A DNA stretch of 64,000 nt from an uncultured bacterium (lineage in GTDB: Bacteria; Acidobacteriota; Thermoanaerobaculia; Thermoanaerobaculales; Thermoanaerobaculaceae): positions 124,001 through 188,000 of the forward strand of contig CALEVZ010000028.1 of assembly GCA_937924755.1 (NCBI GenBank), written 5' to 3'. Below are positions 1 to 13,632 of this stretch, in pieces (the first letter of the stretch is position 1; every line of letters starts with the position of its first letter). The notes under the pieces are model-generated. The model was not told where the DNA came from and did no database searches. It was given only the letters and a program-made list of their open reading frames with translations. The position numbers and the translations under genes are program-made.

Positions 1-938
1 GAACTCCAGTCGCCATCCCGGTGGCGCTCGAAACGGTTGATGACATCCCGCACCGCGCATGCCACCAAAAAGTACTCCTGCGTCAGGCGCAGCTCGCGCC
101 CGGCCTCGGTGTCGTCGGGGGGGTAGAGCACGCGAGTGATGGCGGCGGCGCGCTCGCGCTGCTCCACGGCGCGCAGGTAGTCGCCGCGGGAAAAGATCTC
201 GAAGTCGAACTCCTCCGGCGCCTCTGCCCGCCACAGCCGCAGCACGATCACCGTTTTGGTGCCGAACCCCGGGATCAGAACGTCGTAGGGCACGCCGAAG
301 AGGTGCCGCGCCGGCAACCAGCGGGGTTGGTGCTCGCCATTGGCGGCAACCCCCCAGTCCACGTGCCCACCCATGAACACCTGCACGGTCAGATCTGGTC
401 GGTGAATCTCCCACGGGTAGCCGTTCTTGAGCCAGGTGTCGGGCACCTCCTCCTGCCAGCCGTCGCGGATCTTCTGGCGGAAGATGCCGTAGTCGTAGCG
501 CAGCCCATAGCCGTAGACGGGCAGGTCCAGGGTGGCCATGGAGTCGAGGAAACACGCCGCCAGCCGGCCCAGACCGCCGTTGCCCAGTCCCGCATCGTCT
601 TCGGCATCCAGCAGCTCGTCCAGGGACAACCCCAGGCTGCCCAGCGCCTCCTGGACCGGCTCGAAAAGCTCGGTGGCGATCAGGTTGTTGCGCAGCAGCC
701 GCCCGATCATGTACTCCATGGAGAGGTAGTTGACGATCTTGGGTTGGGCCCGCCGCCAGGCGCGCTGGGTGTCCAGGCGACGGTTGACCAGGGTTTCTCG
801 CACCGCCAGGCACAACGAGGTGAGATGATCCAGGCGCGAGGAGCGCTCGAACTCAACCCCGCGCTGGAAGCGAAGGTAGTGCAGAAAACTGGCACGGACA
901 CTGTCGGGCGTGACGAGAAAGCTCGACGAAACAGCCAC
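1..938 (-). CDS. glgP: Glycogen/alpha-glucan phosphorylase, N-terminal part (runs off left edge)
   Basis: Reading the minus strand leftwards from a GTG at 938 gives an uninterrupted N-terminal region typical of glycogen phosphorylase (GT35), which releases glucose-1-phosphate from alpha-glucans in the cytoplasm. Visible family motifs are VNYLSMEYMIGR, DAGLGNGGLGRLAACFLDS, YGYGLRYDYGIF and, near the edge, LTQEYFLVACAVRDVI. About 312 residues are present; the catalytic C-terminal half with the PLP lysine lies outside the window. The start is uncertain: the frame stays open upstream of 938 for some distance, but GTG 938 begins the stretch that looks like the family N-terminus. It is the last gene of a minus-strand run and probably has its own promoter between 938 and 1047. 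Confidence 0.9.
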   Translation of the reverse strand, partial: MAVSSSFLVTPDSVRASFLHYLRFQRGVEFERSSRLDHLTSLCLAVRETLVNRRLDTQRAWRRAQPKIVNYLSMEYMIGRLLRNNLIATELFEPVQEALGSLGLSLDELLDAEDDAGLGNGGLGRLAACFLDSMATLDLPVYGYGLRYDYGIFRQKIRDGWQEEVPDTWLKNGYPWEIHRPDLTVQVFMGGHVDWGVAANGEHQPRWLPARHLFGVPYDVLIPGFGTKTVIVLRLWRAEAPEEFDFEIFSRGDYLRAVEQRERAAAITRVLYPPDDTEAGRELRLTQEYFLVACAVRDVINRFERHRDGDWS

Positions 939-1046
939 TATTCGCGATCCCGGAACGTCAAAAGCGGAAGGCCGAGCACGGCGACCGACTCCACAACAGG
1001 GGATTATACGCGAGACGAGGGGCGGCGAGTCCGCCTGTCCACCTGA

Positions 1047-2015
1047 TTACCTGACCGACGCGAACAGCTCCACAAACCGCGGGGAAAAGGCCACTCGGTC
1101 GGGGTCGAAGGTGGGGTCCACGGCGCGGCAGGCGCGCACCTCGGCCCTGGCCCGCTCCAGCAGCGAGGAGTCTTGCTCGCCGCTATCCACCCACAGGGAA
1201 AACAACGCCGCGCCCCGGAGCAGGTGCGCCACCTTGGCGCTTTGGGAGTCGGTGATGGGGGCGTTGTCCAGCAGCGCCGCAGTGGCGGCGTAGTCGCCGG
1301 CGAAGAACGCCTGCACCGCCTCCTTCAGCGCCGCCGGTGGCGCCGGCGCCTTGGCGACCGCGACTGGCGCCACGCCGCCACCGCCCATCACGGCCGGCGG
1401 CGGCCCCAGGGCCAGCTCGTCGCGCAGCGCCTGCTCGGCGACGACGAGGCGGTCGCGGACCTCCCGCAAACGCTCGAGGGGGACCGAAGCGTCCTGCTCG
1501 CGGGCCGCCCGCGCCGCCCGCACCAGCTCGGCACGCCGCTGCAACACCGCCGCCGAGGAGGGGTGCGGCCGCTCCAGCAGCTCGCTCACGTCACGGGCAA
1601 TGGCGCGCAGCTCGGCGCGCAGCGCCGCCCGCGCCGCCTCGTCGTCGGCCTGCCGCTGGTGCCGACGGGCGAGGCCCATGAGCTCCTTGGCCACCTCCCG
1701 GTAGGCGCTCTCGGCGGCAATGGCAAACTCCCGCGCCTCGCCGACCCGGTAGGGGGAGCGACCCTCGTTGAGGGCATCCCGCGCCAACGCCAGACGGGCA
1801 TCCGCCTGGTGCAACTTGCGAGTGAGCTGGGGGTTGGCGCGCAGCGCCGCGTCCACGTCGGCATCGGCGCGCAGCACCTCCACCTCCCGTGCCGCCGCCT
1901 CGGCGCGGCCGATGGCCTCGCCGGCGGAGTATGGCGCCCCTTGAGCGTCGACGGAGCGGGCCGTTGCCATCGCCAGGGCGAGGGCGAACACGATGGGCAG
2001 AGCCGTGGTTCTCAT
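1047..2015 (-). CDS. Secreted coiled-coil protein of unknown function, partner of the Ser/Thr kinase
   Basis: Not a family I can name. The protein is about 322 residues and opens with a signal peptide (MRTTALPIVFALALAMATA, cleavage near VDAQG). A long Ala/Arg/Glu-rich helical, probably coiled-coil region follows, then a Pro/Ala linker and a C-terminal helical repeat-like domain (residues about 225-322) ending in AFSPRFVELFASVR. The frame is open further upstream, but ATG 2015 gives the signal peptide and lies one base from the kinase stop (2017-2019), with a GGTGAG ribosome-binding-like stretch inside the end of the kinase gene. This spacing implies one transcript with the kinase and a periplasmic job linked to it. 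Confidence 0.75.
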   Translation of the reverse strand: MRTTALPIVFALALAMATARSVDAQGAPYSAGEAIGRAEAAAREVEVLRADADVDAALRANPQLTRKLHQADARLALARDALNEGRSPYRVGEAREFAIAAESAYREVAKELMGLARRHQRQADDEAARAALRAELRAIARDVSELLERPHPSSAAVLQRRAELVRAARAAREQDASVPLERLREVRDRLVVAEQALRDELALGPPPAVMGGGGVAPVAVAKAPAPPAALKEAVQAFFAGDYAATAALLDNAPITDSQSAKVAHLLRGAALFSLWVDSGEQDSSLLERARAEVRACRAVDPTFDPDRVAFSPRFVELFASVR

Positions 2016-2016
2016 C

Positions 2017-3639
<1,623 letters not shown>

Positions 3640-3868
3640 CGAGTCATCCTCCTCCAGGACGGTTCCCCACGGGCTTTCAGCTCTTCCCCATTATCCCCCT
3701 ACTTCCCCGGTACCTGGTATAGCCTTCTTTCCTTTTCTTCTTCCCCACTTCCTGTCTATCCCTTGTGCCGTCGCCGCAACCCTCACCCGAGGGGACGGTG
3801 AACCAGGTGGGCTCAACGCCCGGAACCCCAGGTGACGACCCCTCGTCACCAGCGCCGGCTCTCGGTTT

Positions 3869-5272
3869 CTAGGGCGCAGCTCGGTGGTGCGTCGCCGCCG
3901 AGGCGCCCAGCACGGCGAACTCGTCCTGAAAGTGGCTGACGATTCGCCCCGGGTCGCTGACCAGCCCGGCGTCGGTGGCGATGCCCAGGCGCACCTGGCC
4001 GGCGTAGGAGAGGATGCTCACCCCCAGCCCCAGGCGGCCCGACTGCGGCACCCAGAACATGATCTCCTTGATGGGCTTGCGCGCCAGATAGAGGGTCTTC
4101 TGCGGGCCGGGGACGTTGGTCATGACCGCCGTGGCCTTCTGGGCGAAGAGCTTCACTCCCAGCTTTTCCACCTCGGGACTGGCCATCCCCAGGGCGTTGA
4201 GCACCGTGAAGGCCACCAGCGCCTGGGGCGAGGCCTTGAGCTCGTCCATGTTGCGCTTGAGGGCAGCCAGACGAGCCAGAGGGTCGGCCAGGCCCACCGG
4301 CAGCTCGAGGAACACCAGGCCGAAGCGGTTGCCGAGCTGGAACGCCTCGTCTGGGGGCCGCAGGTTCACCGGCACCACTGCCCGGATGGACAGCCCATCG
4401 GGGGAGTCGCCGTGCCCCAGCATGTAGCGGCGCAGGGCACCGGTGACGGCAGTGAGGAGGAGGTCGTTAAGGGTCACCCCCAGGGTGCGGGAGAGCTGCT
4501 TCACCTCGGGCAAGGGAATCGGGCGCGACCAGGCGGCCCGCTTGGTCACCCCCAGCGGGCCCTTGAAGATGGTGTGGGGGTCGGCGGACATGATCACCAG
4601 CTTGCCCAGCTCGGAGGCCGCCGACGCCCCGGTGAGGGCCAGCTCCAGTGCTCTCGCAGGGCTGAGCAGCGCCTCCAGTCCCTGCGCCAGCGAAAGCCCG
4701 CCGGCCCGTTGGCTGGCGCGGGCAGCGCCGTTGGGGTCGCGCCGGCCCGGGGCGGTGTCGGGGGCCTCGTCCACCAGGGAAAACAGCAAGCGCACCAGAG
4801 CGATCCCGTCGCCGATGCAGTGGTGCACCCGAGCGATGAGCGCACACCCGGTCCCGTACCCCTCCACCAGGTGGAACTGCCACAGTGGCTTGGAATAATC
4901 CAAGGGAGTGCTCATCAACTCGCTGACCAGCTGCTGCAGGGTGCCCTGATCACCCGGGTGGGGCAGGGCGGAGCGGCGCAGGTGCGCCTGCAGCGCAAAG
5001 TGTTCGTCCTCCACCCAGTACGGCTTGCCCACCAGCGGCAGCCATGAGTACTTCACCCGCTGGCGAAAGCGATCGTGGATCAGCAGCCGGTCCTCGATGT
5101 CCTCCTTCAGCGCCGCGTAGTCCAGCGGCTCGTCAAAGGTCATCAAGGCGGTGATGGTCATCAGATTGGTGGGGTCTTCCATGCGCAGCCAGGCACTGTC
5201 CACGTTAGACAGCGGCTCGCTCAAACTCGTGCGGGTCACCGACGCCTCCTCGAACGTCCACGCCTTCGCCAC
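3869..5272 (-). CDS. Wax ester synthase/acyl-CoA:diacylglycerol acyltransferase (WS/DGAT)
   Basis: A 467-residue member of the bacterial WS/DGAT family, which transfers acyl groups from acyl-CoA to fatty alcohols or diacylglycerol to make storage lipids. The active-site signature HHxxxDG is present as HHCIGDG (His150-Gly156), and the N-terminus (LSNVDSAWLRMEDPTNLM) matches the usual start of the family. A conserved C-terminal stretch (TNVPGPQKTLYLARKPI, then FWVPQSGRLGLGVSILSYAG) is also typical. Length is normal. It stands alone on the minus strand between the kinase operon and uvrA. The 3640-3868 gap beyond its stop is pyrimidine-rich and holds no gene, and the 288 bp upstream (5273-5560) presumably carries its promoter. 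Confidence 0.92.
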   Translation of the reverse strand: MAKAWTFEEASVTRTSLSEPLSNVDSAWLRMEDPTNLMTITALMTFDEPLDYAALKEDIEDRLLIHDRFRQRVKYSWLPLVGKPYWVEDEHFALQAHLRRSALPHPGDQGTLQQLVSELMSTPLDYSKPLWQFHLVEGYGTGCALIARVHHCIGDGIALVRLLFSLVDEAPDTAPGRRDPNGAARASQRAGGLSLAQGLEALLSPARALELALTGASAASELGKLVIMSADPHTIFKGPLGVTKRAAWSRPIPLPEVKQLSRTLGVTLNDLLLTAVTGALRRYMLGHGDSPDGLSIRAVVPVNLRPPDEAFQLGNRFGLVFLELPVGLADPLARLAALKRNMDELKASPQALVAFTVLNALGMASPEVEKLGVKLFAQKATAVMTNVPGPQKTLYLARKPIKEIMFWVPQSGRLGLGVSILSYAGQVRLGIATDAGLVSDPGRIVSHFQDEFAVLGASAATHHRAAP

Positions 5273-5560
5273 GGCCTCAAGCCTTGCGGGTACAACCTGC
5301 CTGCCGTCGCGCGACCTCGGCGAAGTGCCTCAAGAGTACACGACTCCGCCGCCTCTCGCATCCACCTGGGCGACAGGTGAACCGGACCAGGAGCTGGCAA
5401 CCCCGTCACCGGATCAACGGGCGGGATCGGGTCGAGTTGACATCCCTGCCTGCATATCTTCTCAGATCACCTTTTTTCATGGGCGTTGCCGGGGGTCGAA
5501 GTGCCGGGCGGGCGCTGCTGTGCCGCCTGCGCGCCTGCGACCTCACCGCCGCGGGCCGGA

Positions 5561-8392
5561 TCAACTGGCCCTGGCGTCGGGCGGGGCGAGGATATGGGCC
5601 AGGTACTGCCCGGTGAAGCTTCCCCGCACCCCTGCCACCTGCTCGGGGGTGCCGCAGGCCACCAGGCGGCCCCCCTCGTCACCCCCCTCGGGGCCCAGGT
5701 CGATCACCCAGTCGGCGGTCTTGATGACGTCCAGGTGGTGCTCAATGACCACCACGGTGTTGCCCCGCTCCACCAGCGTGTGCAAGACGTGGAGGAGCTT
5801 TTTCACGTCGTCGAAGTGCAGCCCCGTGGTGGGCTCGTCGAGGATGTAGAGGGTCTGACCCGTGGCGCGGCGGGCCAGCTCGCGGGAGAGCTTGATGCGC
5901 TGGGCCTCGCCCCCCGACAGGGTGGTGGCGGGCTGGCCCAGGCGGATGTAGCCCAGCCCCACCGCCACCAGGGTGTCCAGGATGCGGGCGATCTTGGGGT
6001 GGGCGGCGAAGAGCTCCAGGGCCTGCTCGGCGGTGAGGTCGAGCACCTCGGCGATGCTCAAGCCCTTGTAGCGCACCTCGAGGGTCTCGCGGCCGTAGCG
6101 GGCCCCCTTGCAGACGTCGCAGGTGACGTAGACGTCGGGCAGGAAGTGCATTTCGATCTTGATTTGGCCGTCCCCGGCGCAAGCCTCGCAGCGCCCCCCC
6201 TTGACGTTGAAGGAGAAGCGCCCGGGCTGGTAGCCCCGGGCCCGCGCCTCGGGGGTCAAGGCGAACAGCTCCCGGATGGGGTCGAAGACCTTGGTGTAGG
6301 TGGCGGGGTTGGAGCGGGGGGTACGGCCGATGGGGGACTGGTCGATGTCGATGACCTTGTCGAGGTAGGCCACCCCCTCGATGGCGTCGTGGGCGCCGGG
6401 GCGCTCCAGGGCGCGGTAGAGGGCGCGGGCCACCCCCTTGTAGAGGACCTCGTTGACCAGGGTGGACTTGCCGGAGCCCGAAACGCCGGTGACGCAGGTG
6501 AAGGTGCCCAGGGGAAAGGCCACGGTGAGGTCTTTGAGGTTGTGCTCCCGCGCCCCCCGCACCACCAGGGCCTTGCCGTTGCCGCGGCGGCGGCTCCCCG
6601 GCACCGGGATGGCTAGCTCCCCGGCCAGATAGCGGCCGGTGAGGGAGCGGGGGAAGGTGGGGATCTGCCCCGGCGGGCCCTGGGCCACCACCTCGCCGCC
6701 GTGGACGCCGGCGCCCGGCCCCAGGTCGATGATCCAGTCGGCCTCCCGCATGGTCTCCTCATCGTGCTCCACCACCAGCACGGTGTTGCCCAGGTCGCGC
6801 ATCCCCTTCAGGGTGTCCAGCAGGCGCCGGTTGTCCCGCTGGTGCAGTCCGATGGAGGGTTCGTCCAGGACGTAGAGCACCCCCATGAGCTTGGAGCCGA
6901 TCTGGGTGGCCAGGCGGATGCGCTGCGCTTCGCCGCCCGACAGGGTGCCGGAGGTGCGGTCGAGGGTGAGGTAATCGAGCCCCACCGAAGCGAGGAAGCC
7001 CAGACGGTCGCGCACCTCTTTCAGGATTTTGGCGGCGATGTGCTCCTCCCGGGGGGTGAGGGCGAGGGCGTCGAACCAGGCCAGGGCCTCTTTCACCGCC
7101 AGGGCCACCACCTCGTCGATGGCCCGCCCGTGCACCAGCACGGCCAAGGCCTCGCGGCGCAGCCGCCGGCCGCCGCAGGCGGTGCAAGGGCGGGAGGACA
7201 TGTAGCGCTCGATCTCCCCCCGCGCCTCGGGGGAGGAGGACTCCCGGTAGCGCCGTTCCAGGTTGGGGATGAGCCCTTCCCAGCGGCCCCGGTACTCCCA
7301 GCGGGAGCGCTCCCCCACGAAGGCAAAGTTGAGCTCCCCGTCGGTGCCGAAAAGGACGGCGCGGCGCGCCGCCTCGGGCAGGCTGCGCCAGGGGCGGCGC
7401 AGCGAGAACCCCATGGCCTTGGCCAGCACCTCGAGCTGCCGGTAGCGGAAGGACGAACGGCCCTCCTGCACCCCGGCCAGGGCGCCGGCGGCGATGGAAC
7501 GCTCGGGATCGAGGACCACCTTGTCGGGGTCGATCTCCTGCACTTGGCCCAGGCCGGTGCACTGGGGGCAAGCCCCCTGGGGTGAGTTGAAGGAGAACAG
7601 GCGGGGCGAAAGCTCCGGCAGGGTGAAGCCGCAGGAAGGGCAGGCGTGGCGGGAGGAGAGAAGAAACTCCTCCCCCTCCCGGGGGGCGATGCGCACTAGC
7701 CCCTCCCCCACCTTGAGGGCGGTCTCCAGGGAGTCCACCAGGCGGTTGCCAAGATCCTCCCGCACCTCCAGGCGGTCCACCACCACCTCGATGGTGTGCT
7801 TCTTTTTCTTGTCCAGCTCCGGCGGCGTGGCAGCTTCCACCAGTTCGCCGTTCACCCGGGCACGCACGAATCCCTCCCGCGCCATCTGCTCGAAGAGCTT
7901 GCGGTGCTCCCCCTTCTTGCCGACGGTGAGGGGGGCCAGCACCATGAAGCGGGTGCCGGCGGGCAGGGCCAGGATGCGGTCGGCCATCTGCTGCACCGTC
8001 TGCCCCTGGATGGGCAGGCGGCAGTCGGGGCAGGTGGGGGTGCCGATGGAGGCGTAGAGAAGGCGCAGGTAGTCGTAGATCTCGGTGACGGTGGCGACGG
8101 TGGAGCGGGGGTTTTTGGAGGTGGTTTTCTGCTCGATGGAAATGGCCGGGGAGAGTCCCTCGATGAGATCCACGTCAGGCTTGTCCATCTGCTCGAGAAA
8201 CTGCCGAGCGTAGGCGGAGAGGGACTCCACGTAACGCCGCTGCCCCTCGGCGAAGAGGGTGTCGAAGGCCAGGGTGGACTTGCCGGAGCCCGACACCCCG
8301 GTGATTACCACCAGGCGGTTGCGCGGGATGTCCAGGTTGATATTCTTGAGGTTGTGCTCCCTGGCCCCGCGGATGGAAATGACGTCGCGCAT
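5561..8392 (-). CDS. uvrA: UvrABC excinuclease subunit A
   Basis: DNA-damage recognition ATPase of nucleotide excision repair, 943 residues, full length. It has two ABC modules, each with a Walker A ([19 protein letters not shown] and [18 protein letters not shown]) and a signature ([12 protein letters not shown] and [12 protein letters not shown]). Two CxxC-x(n)-CxxC zinc modules are visible (CPSC...CPQC and CEAC...CDVC). The frame is open about 170 bases further upstream, but ATG 8392 ([18 protein letters not shown]) gives the canonical UvrA N-terminus. No uvrB or uvrC is nearby. A small unknown gene lies 77 bases upstream on the same strand. Confidence 0.97.
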   Translation of the reverse strand: MRDVISIRGAREHNLKNINLDIPRNRLVVITGVSGSGKSTLAFDTLFAEGQRRYVESLSAYARQFLEQMDKPDVDLIEGLSPAISIEQKTTSKNPRSTVATVTEIYDYLRLLYASIGTPTCPDCRLPIQGQTVQQMADRILALPAGTRFMVLAPLTVGKKGEHRKLFEQMAREGFVRARVNGELVEAATPPELDKKKKHTIEVVVDRLEVREDLGNRLVDSLETALKVGEGLVRIAPREGEEFLLSSRHACPSCGFTLPELSPRLFSFNSPQGACPQCTGLGQVQEIDPDKVVLDPERSIAAGALAGVQEGRSSFRYRQLEVLAKAMGFSLRRPWRSLPEAARRAVLFGTDGELNFAFVGERSRWEYRGRWEGLIPNLERRYRESSSPEARGEIERYMSSRPCTACGGRRLRREALAVLVHGRAIDEVVALAVKEALAWFDALALTPREEHIAAKILKEVRDRLGFLASVGLDYLTLDRTSGTLSGGEAQRIRLATQIGSKLMGVLYVLDEPSIGLHQRDNRRLLDTLKGMRDLGNTVLVVEHDEETMREADWIIDLGPGAGVHGGEVVAQGPPGQIPTFPRSLTGRYLAGELAIPVPGSRRRGNGKALVVRGAREHNLKDLTVAFPLGTFTCVTGVSGSGKSTLVNEVLYKGVARALYRALERPGAHDAIEGVAYLDKVIDIDQSPIGRTPRSNPATYTKVFDPIRELFALTPEARARGYQPGRFSFNVKGGRCEACAGDGQIKIEMHFLPDVYVTCDVCKGARYGRETLEVRYKGLSIAEVLDLTAEQALELFAAHPKIARILDTLVAVGLGYIRLGQPATTLSGGEAQRIKLSRELARRATGQTLYILDEPTTGLHFDDVKKLLHVLHTLVERGNTVVVIEHHLDVIKTADWVIDLGPEGGDEGGRLVACGTPEQVAGVRGSFTGQYLAHILAPPDARAS

Positions 8393-8469
8393 CTCGCTCC
8401 CCAGGCGGCCAACGCCACGGAACTGTCCATTATGCCCCGCGCCGGTCTTGACGGGAACGCCGCCCGGGG

Positions 8470-8721
8470 TCAGACCTCCAGCAGCACGATGGCGGTTTGC
8501 AGCGCCAAAAAGGGCGGCACGGCGCGGTCCTTGCCCTGCAAGGAGGCGCGCGCCAGCTGCAGCCAAGGTAGCACCCCGTCGGGCAGGGGCGGGCTTCCCG
8601 GCGGGGGGGCCGCGCAGGCGGCCAGGGCCACTTCCAGCACCTCGAGGGCCCGCTCGGTGTGTCCCGCCTGCACCAGCTCCAGGGTGCGCCGCAGCAGCCG
8701 CAGGGTGCCCTCGTCAGCCAT
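8470..8721 (-). CDS. Small hypothetical helical protein upstream of uvrA
   Basis: About 83 residues from ATG 8721 ([20 protein letters not shown]), or 88 from an alternative ATG at 8736. Helical repeats like [24 protein letters not shown] suggest a TPR-like helical hairpin; no catalytic motif is visible. It could be co-transcribed with uvrA. Its reality rests on codon-like composition and a plausible protein sequence, not on a recognised family. Confidence 0.5.
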   Translation of the reverse strand: MADEGTLRLLRRTLELVQAGHTERALEVLEVALAACAAPPPGSPPLPDGVLPWLQLARASLQGKDRAVPPFLALQTAIVLLEV

Positions 8722-8920
8722 GCGTCTTCCAAGCATATCAACTGTGGGTACCTGGTAACGTCGTTTTGGCGATTTTCCGAAAACGGACAAAAACGCCGGG
8801 GACTCTTCCGCGCGATCCCTCTCCCCGCCGGCTCGGGCGCGGGGGAGCAGGTGCGCGGCCGAGGCCCGGGGGCACGGGAGAGGAGAGCAACTACCATGGG
8901 CAGTGGGGAGAAGGACACGC

Positions 8921-10767
<1,847 letters not shown>

Positions 10768-10780
10768 GAGGAGGGGAAAG

Positions 10781-11893
10781 ATGAAACGCTACGGAGTTCT
10801 GACCGCAGTGTTGATGACCTGGACGGCCGCGGCGGCGGCCCAGGGGGGCAGTGGCCTCGACGAGGCCGCCGTCACCCGCCTGGCCAACTTGGCGCTGGCC
10901 TGCGTGCACCGGGAATACCCCAACAAGATCGCCCACGTCCTGGACGGCGATGAGGACGTGCTGCCCCCTCGCCAGCTCACCCCGGCCTTTTACGGCTGCT
11001 TCGACTGGCACTCGGCGGTGCACGGGCACTGGCTGCTGGCGCGCCTGGCGCGGCTGTACCCCTCCCTGCCGGTGGCTGTCCAGGCCCGGGCGGCCCTGGC
11101 CCGCAGCTTGACGGCAGAGAACATCGCCGGGGAGGTGCGGTACCTCGGCCGCAAGGGGCGGGAGACTTTCGAGCGCCCCTACGGCCTGGCGTGGCTGCTG
11201 CAGCTGACGGCGGAGCTGCGGGAGTGGCAGGACCCCCAGGCGCAGGGGTGGGCGGCGGCGCTCAAGCCCCTTGAGGAGCTGGTGGTGCAGCGGTTGAAGA
11301 GCTGGCTGCCCAACCTCTCCCACCCCATCCGCACCGGCGAGCACTCCCAGACCGCCTTTGCCTTTGGCCTTATCACCGACTACGCCCGGACAGCGGGGGA
11401 TGGTGAGCTGGAGCGCCTGGTGCGGGAGCGGGGGCACGCCTTTCATTTCGGGGATCGCGACTGCCCGCTGCTCACCTACGAGCCATCGGGGCAGGACTTT
11501 CTCTCCCCCTGCCTGGCGGTGGCCGACCTGGCGCGACGTTTTATGCCCCCGGCGCGCTTCGCCGCCTGGCTGGGGGGCTTCCTGCCCCACGTTCCGCTGG
11601 AAGGACGGGGGGACTGGCTGCCGGTGGCGGTGGTCACCGACCCCACCGACGGCAAGCTGGCCCACCTGGACGGGCTGAACCTTTCCCGCGCCTGGATGCT
11701 GGAGGGGATCGCCGCCGGGCTGCCCCCCGAGGATCCCCGGGTGGGGTCCCTGCGCGCCGCCGCGGCGGTCCACCGCCAATCGGGGCTGGCTGCGGTGACC
11801 GGCGAGCACTACGAGGGGGGGCACTGGCTGGGCAGCTTTGCCACCTACCTGGTGACCGGACGGGGCTTGCCGGCGACCGCACTGGCACGTTGA
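10781..11893 (+). CDS. DUF2891 family exported protein
   Basis: A 370-residue protein with an N-terminal signal peptide (MKRYGVLTAVLMTWTAAAAAQ). The mature part has motifs I associate with DUF2891: YPNKIAHVLDGDEDV, FYGCFDWHSAVHGHWLLARL, ERPYGLAWLLQL and, at the end, EHYEGGHWLGSFATYLVT. The fold is probably an alpha/alpha toroid like those of glycan-active enzymes, but no activity is assigned to the family. ATG 10781 follows GAGGAGGGGAAAG and lies 13 bases after the OYE stop, so it is probably in that operon. Confidence 0.85.
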   Translation: MKRYGVLTAVLMTWTAAAAAQGGSGLDEAAVTRLANLALACVHREYPNKIAHVLDGDEDVLPPRQLTPAFYGCFDWHSAVHGHWLLARLARLYPSLPVAVQARAALARSLTAENIAGEVRYLGRKGRETFERPYGLAWLLQLTAELREWQDPQAQGWAAALKPLEELVVQRLKSWLPNLSHPIRTGEHSQTAFAFGLITDYARTAGDGELERLVRERGHAFHFGDRDCPLLTYEPSGQDFLSPCLAVADLARRFMPPARFAAWLGGFLPHVPLEGRGDWLPVAVVTDPTDGKLAHLDGLNLSRAWMLEGIAAGLPPEDPRVGSLRAAAAVHRQSGLAAVTGEHYEGGHWLGSFATYLVTGRGLPATALAR

Positions 11894-11940
11894 CCAGCGG
11901 AGGGGGGAAGCCGTACCTTCGGAGGCAGGCTCGGCCGGCG

Positions 11941-12402
11941 ATGAACTTGGTGGACGAACTCGCGGGGTTGTTACGGGAGCTGGAGGCCGGGCAGGTGGCC
12001 TATGCCCTGTGCGGTGGTCTGGCCATGGCGGTGTACGGGCACCCCCGCGCCACGGCGGATGTGGACCTTCTGGTGGAGCCCGGCTCCCTCCCGGCCGCCC
12101 TGCAAGCCGCTGCCCGCTGCGGCTTCGTCCTCCCCGCGGCCCCCATGAGTTTTCGCCGTGGCCAGGTGGCCATTCATCGGGTGAGCAAGGTGGATACCGC
12201 CACAGGGGAGACGTTGCCGGTGGACTTTCTCCTCGCGACCGAGGCGCTGCAGGAGGTGTGGCGGCAGCGGCAACGGATGGTCTGGCGGCACGGGGAGCTG
12301 TGGGTGGTTTCACTGGAGGGCCTGATTTTCTTGAAGTCGCTCCGCGGCTCGCCTCTGGACGCCCACGATGTAGCACGTTTGCGGGGGAAAGATGTCGATT
12401 GA
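11941..12402 (+). CDS. Minimal nucleotidyltransferase-fold protein (AbiEii/DUF6036-like)
   Basis: 153 residues. The N-terminal half has the nucleotidyltransferase signature AYALCGGLAMAVYGHPRATADVDLLV (G-G/S then D-x-D); only the central part is quoted when searching, with the metal ligands being the two aspartates of DVD. Proteins of this size and motif order are usually paired with a small helical protein and are treated as toxin-antitoxin or nucleotide-transfer modules. ATG 11941 is chosen over upstream codons because it starts the conserved fold. It overlaps the next small gene by 11 bases, and that gene overlaps the histidine kinase, so it heads the regulatory operon of the nap-like cluster. 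Any role in that regulation is inference. Confidence 0.75.
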   Translation: MNLVDELAGLLRELEAGQVAYALCGGLAMAVYGHPRATADVDLLVEPGSLPAALQAAARCGFVLPAAPMSFRRGQVAIHRVSKVDTATGETLPVDFLLATEALQEVWRQRQRMVWRHGELWVVSLEGLIFLKSLRGSPLDAHDVARLRGKDVD

Positions 12403-12577
12403 TTTGAGCCCCGAGGCGATCACCCGCCGCCTGGAGCTGGTGGCCGAGCTGCGGCGTCTGTGCCTGGAGCTGGGAAAGGCGCGCCCCAGCGCAGGTCATG
12501 AGGGGCAGGTGGCGGCTGTCGGGGTGGGGGCGGCGGCTTTGGCGGCAGGGCCCGGTCGCAGTACAGTGAAGAGGTGA
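12392..12577 (+). CDS. Small helical partner of the nucleotidyltransferase
   Basis: 61 residues. The first 30 (MSIDLSPEAITRRLELVAEL and the following RRLCLELG) form an amphipathic helix pair that I recognise as a common downstream companion of such nucleotidyltransferases. The C-terminal half is Ala/Gly-rich and may be degenerate. It overlaps the preceding gene by 11 bases and its TGA stop overlaps the GTG start of the histidine kinase (GTGA), so translation is probably coupled through all three genes. Function unknown. Confidence 0.6.
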   Translation: MSIDLSPEAITRRLELVAELRRLCLELGKARPSAGHEGQVAAVGVGAAALAAGPGRSTVKR

Positions 12578-13632
12578 GCCCACCGCGCCCCCGGGCCCGG
12601 CGGCCCCTGCCGGTCGACCTGCTGGAAGACGTGGTGGAGTGCCTGCCCGCTGGCCTCATCGTGGTGGACGAGCACGGCCGTATCGTCTACTGCAACCCCC
12701 TGGGGGAGGCCATCCGGGACGTGGGCGACCACCTGGGGGAAGGCATTGAGAGCTGTCACCCTCCGCACACCCACGAAGCTCTGGAGCAGGTCTTCGCCAC
12801 CCTGCGGCAGCAGGACCCCTCCCATCCCCACCCCATCGTGGTGGAGCGCCGCAACCGCTGGGAGATCACCTACTCCCGCATCAGCGATCGGGAGGGGAGG
12901 TTTCGCGGCGTGGCCTGGATGGCGCACGACATCTCCCGCCAGAAGGAGCTGCAGCGCAGGGTATTACACCAGGAGCGGCTGTCCGGGCTGGGGCGCATGG
13001 CGGCGCGGCTGGCCCACGACGTGAAGAACCCTTTGAACGTCATCGCCGGGGCGGTGCACAACCTGCGCGCCGAGTGCGCCAATGCCGAGCAGGAGGAAAT
13101 GCTGGCCCTCATCGCCGACCAGACGCAGCGCCTGTCCGACCTGGTGGACCGCCTGCGGGAGCTGACCCGGCCGCTGACACCGCAACTACAGCGGGTGGAC
13201 CTCACGACTCTGATCCGAAGGACGATGGAAGCGGCGCGCCGTTGCTCACCGGCGCGGGTTCGCCTGCAGCTACAGGCGGAGGTTGGAGGAGACGTCTTGC
13301 TGGATCCCCAGCTGGTGGAGCGCCTGCTGGCCAACGCCCTGGACAACGCGGTGCGGGCTGCCGGTCCTCGCGGCACGGTGCGGCTGTCGGCCCAGCGAGA
13401 TACCCGGCCCGACGGGGAGTGGCTAGTGCTCCGGGTGGACGACGACGGACCGGGGTTCCCAGCGGCGGTTCTGGAACACCTTTTCGAGCCCTTCGTCACC
13501 ACTCGCCCGGACGGCACTGGACTAGGGCTTACCATCATGCGGGAGATCTGCCTGCTCCACGGAGGGGACCTGGCGGTCGAAAACCTCTCCCCGGGAGGGG
13601 CGCGGGTGACCGCGCGGTTGCTGTCACGATGA
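12574..13632 (+). CDS. PAS-domain sensor histidine kinase, cognate to the sigma-54 regulator
   Basis: 352 residues, with no obvious transmembrane segment, so it is probably a cytoplasmic sensor. Domain order: PAS domain (about 15-120) with an unusual CHPP motif (Cys61-Pro64); HisKA with the phospho-acceptor His148 in AHDVKNPLN; HATPase_c with N-box [13 protein letters not shown]1 DDDGPGFP and G2 [12 protein letters not shown]. The CHPP-H pattern resembles PAS domains of DUF438-type proteins, which may bind a redox cofactor; this is a resemblance only. It starts at GTG 12574 overlapping the previous stop and shares an ATGA overlap with the response regulator. It probably phosphorylates that regulator in response to redox state or nitrogen oxides. 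Confidence 0.9.
   Translation: MSPPRPRARRPLPVDLLEDVVECLPAGLIVVDEHGRIVYCNPLGEAIRDVGDHLGEGIESCHPPHTHEALEQVFATLRQQDPSHPHPIVVERRNRWEITYSRISDREGRFRGVAWMAHDISRQKELQRRVLHQERLSGLGRMAARLAHDVKNPLNVIAGAVHNLRAECANAEQEEMLALIADQTQRLSDLVDRLRELTRPLTPQLQRVDLTTLIRRTMEAARRCSPARVRLQLQAEVGGDVLLDPQLVERLLANALDNAVRAAGPRGTVRLSAQRDTRPDGEWLVLRVDDDGPGFPAAVLEHLFEPFVTTRPDGTGLGLTIMREICLLHGGDLAVENLSPGGARVTARLLSR

Noticed and set aside
3708-3718. GGTACCTGGTA shared with 8748-8758 as a possible common promoter motif
   Set aside because: Only two copies, each at different distance from a gene start, and similar words occur in coding DNA; too weak to call.
5486-6616. Long open frame on the plus strand opposite uvrA
   Set aside because: Antisense to conserved UvrA domains; product is Gly/Val/Gln-rich with no family character, as expected from high-GC codon bias.
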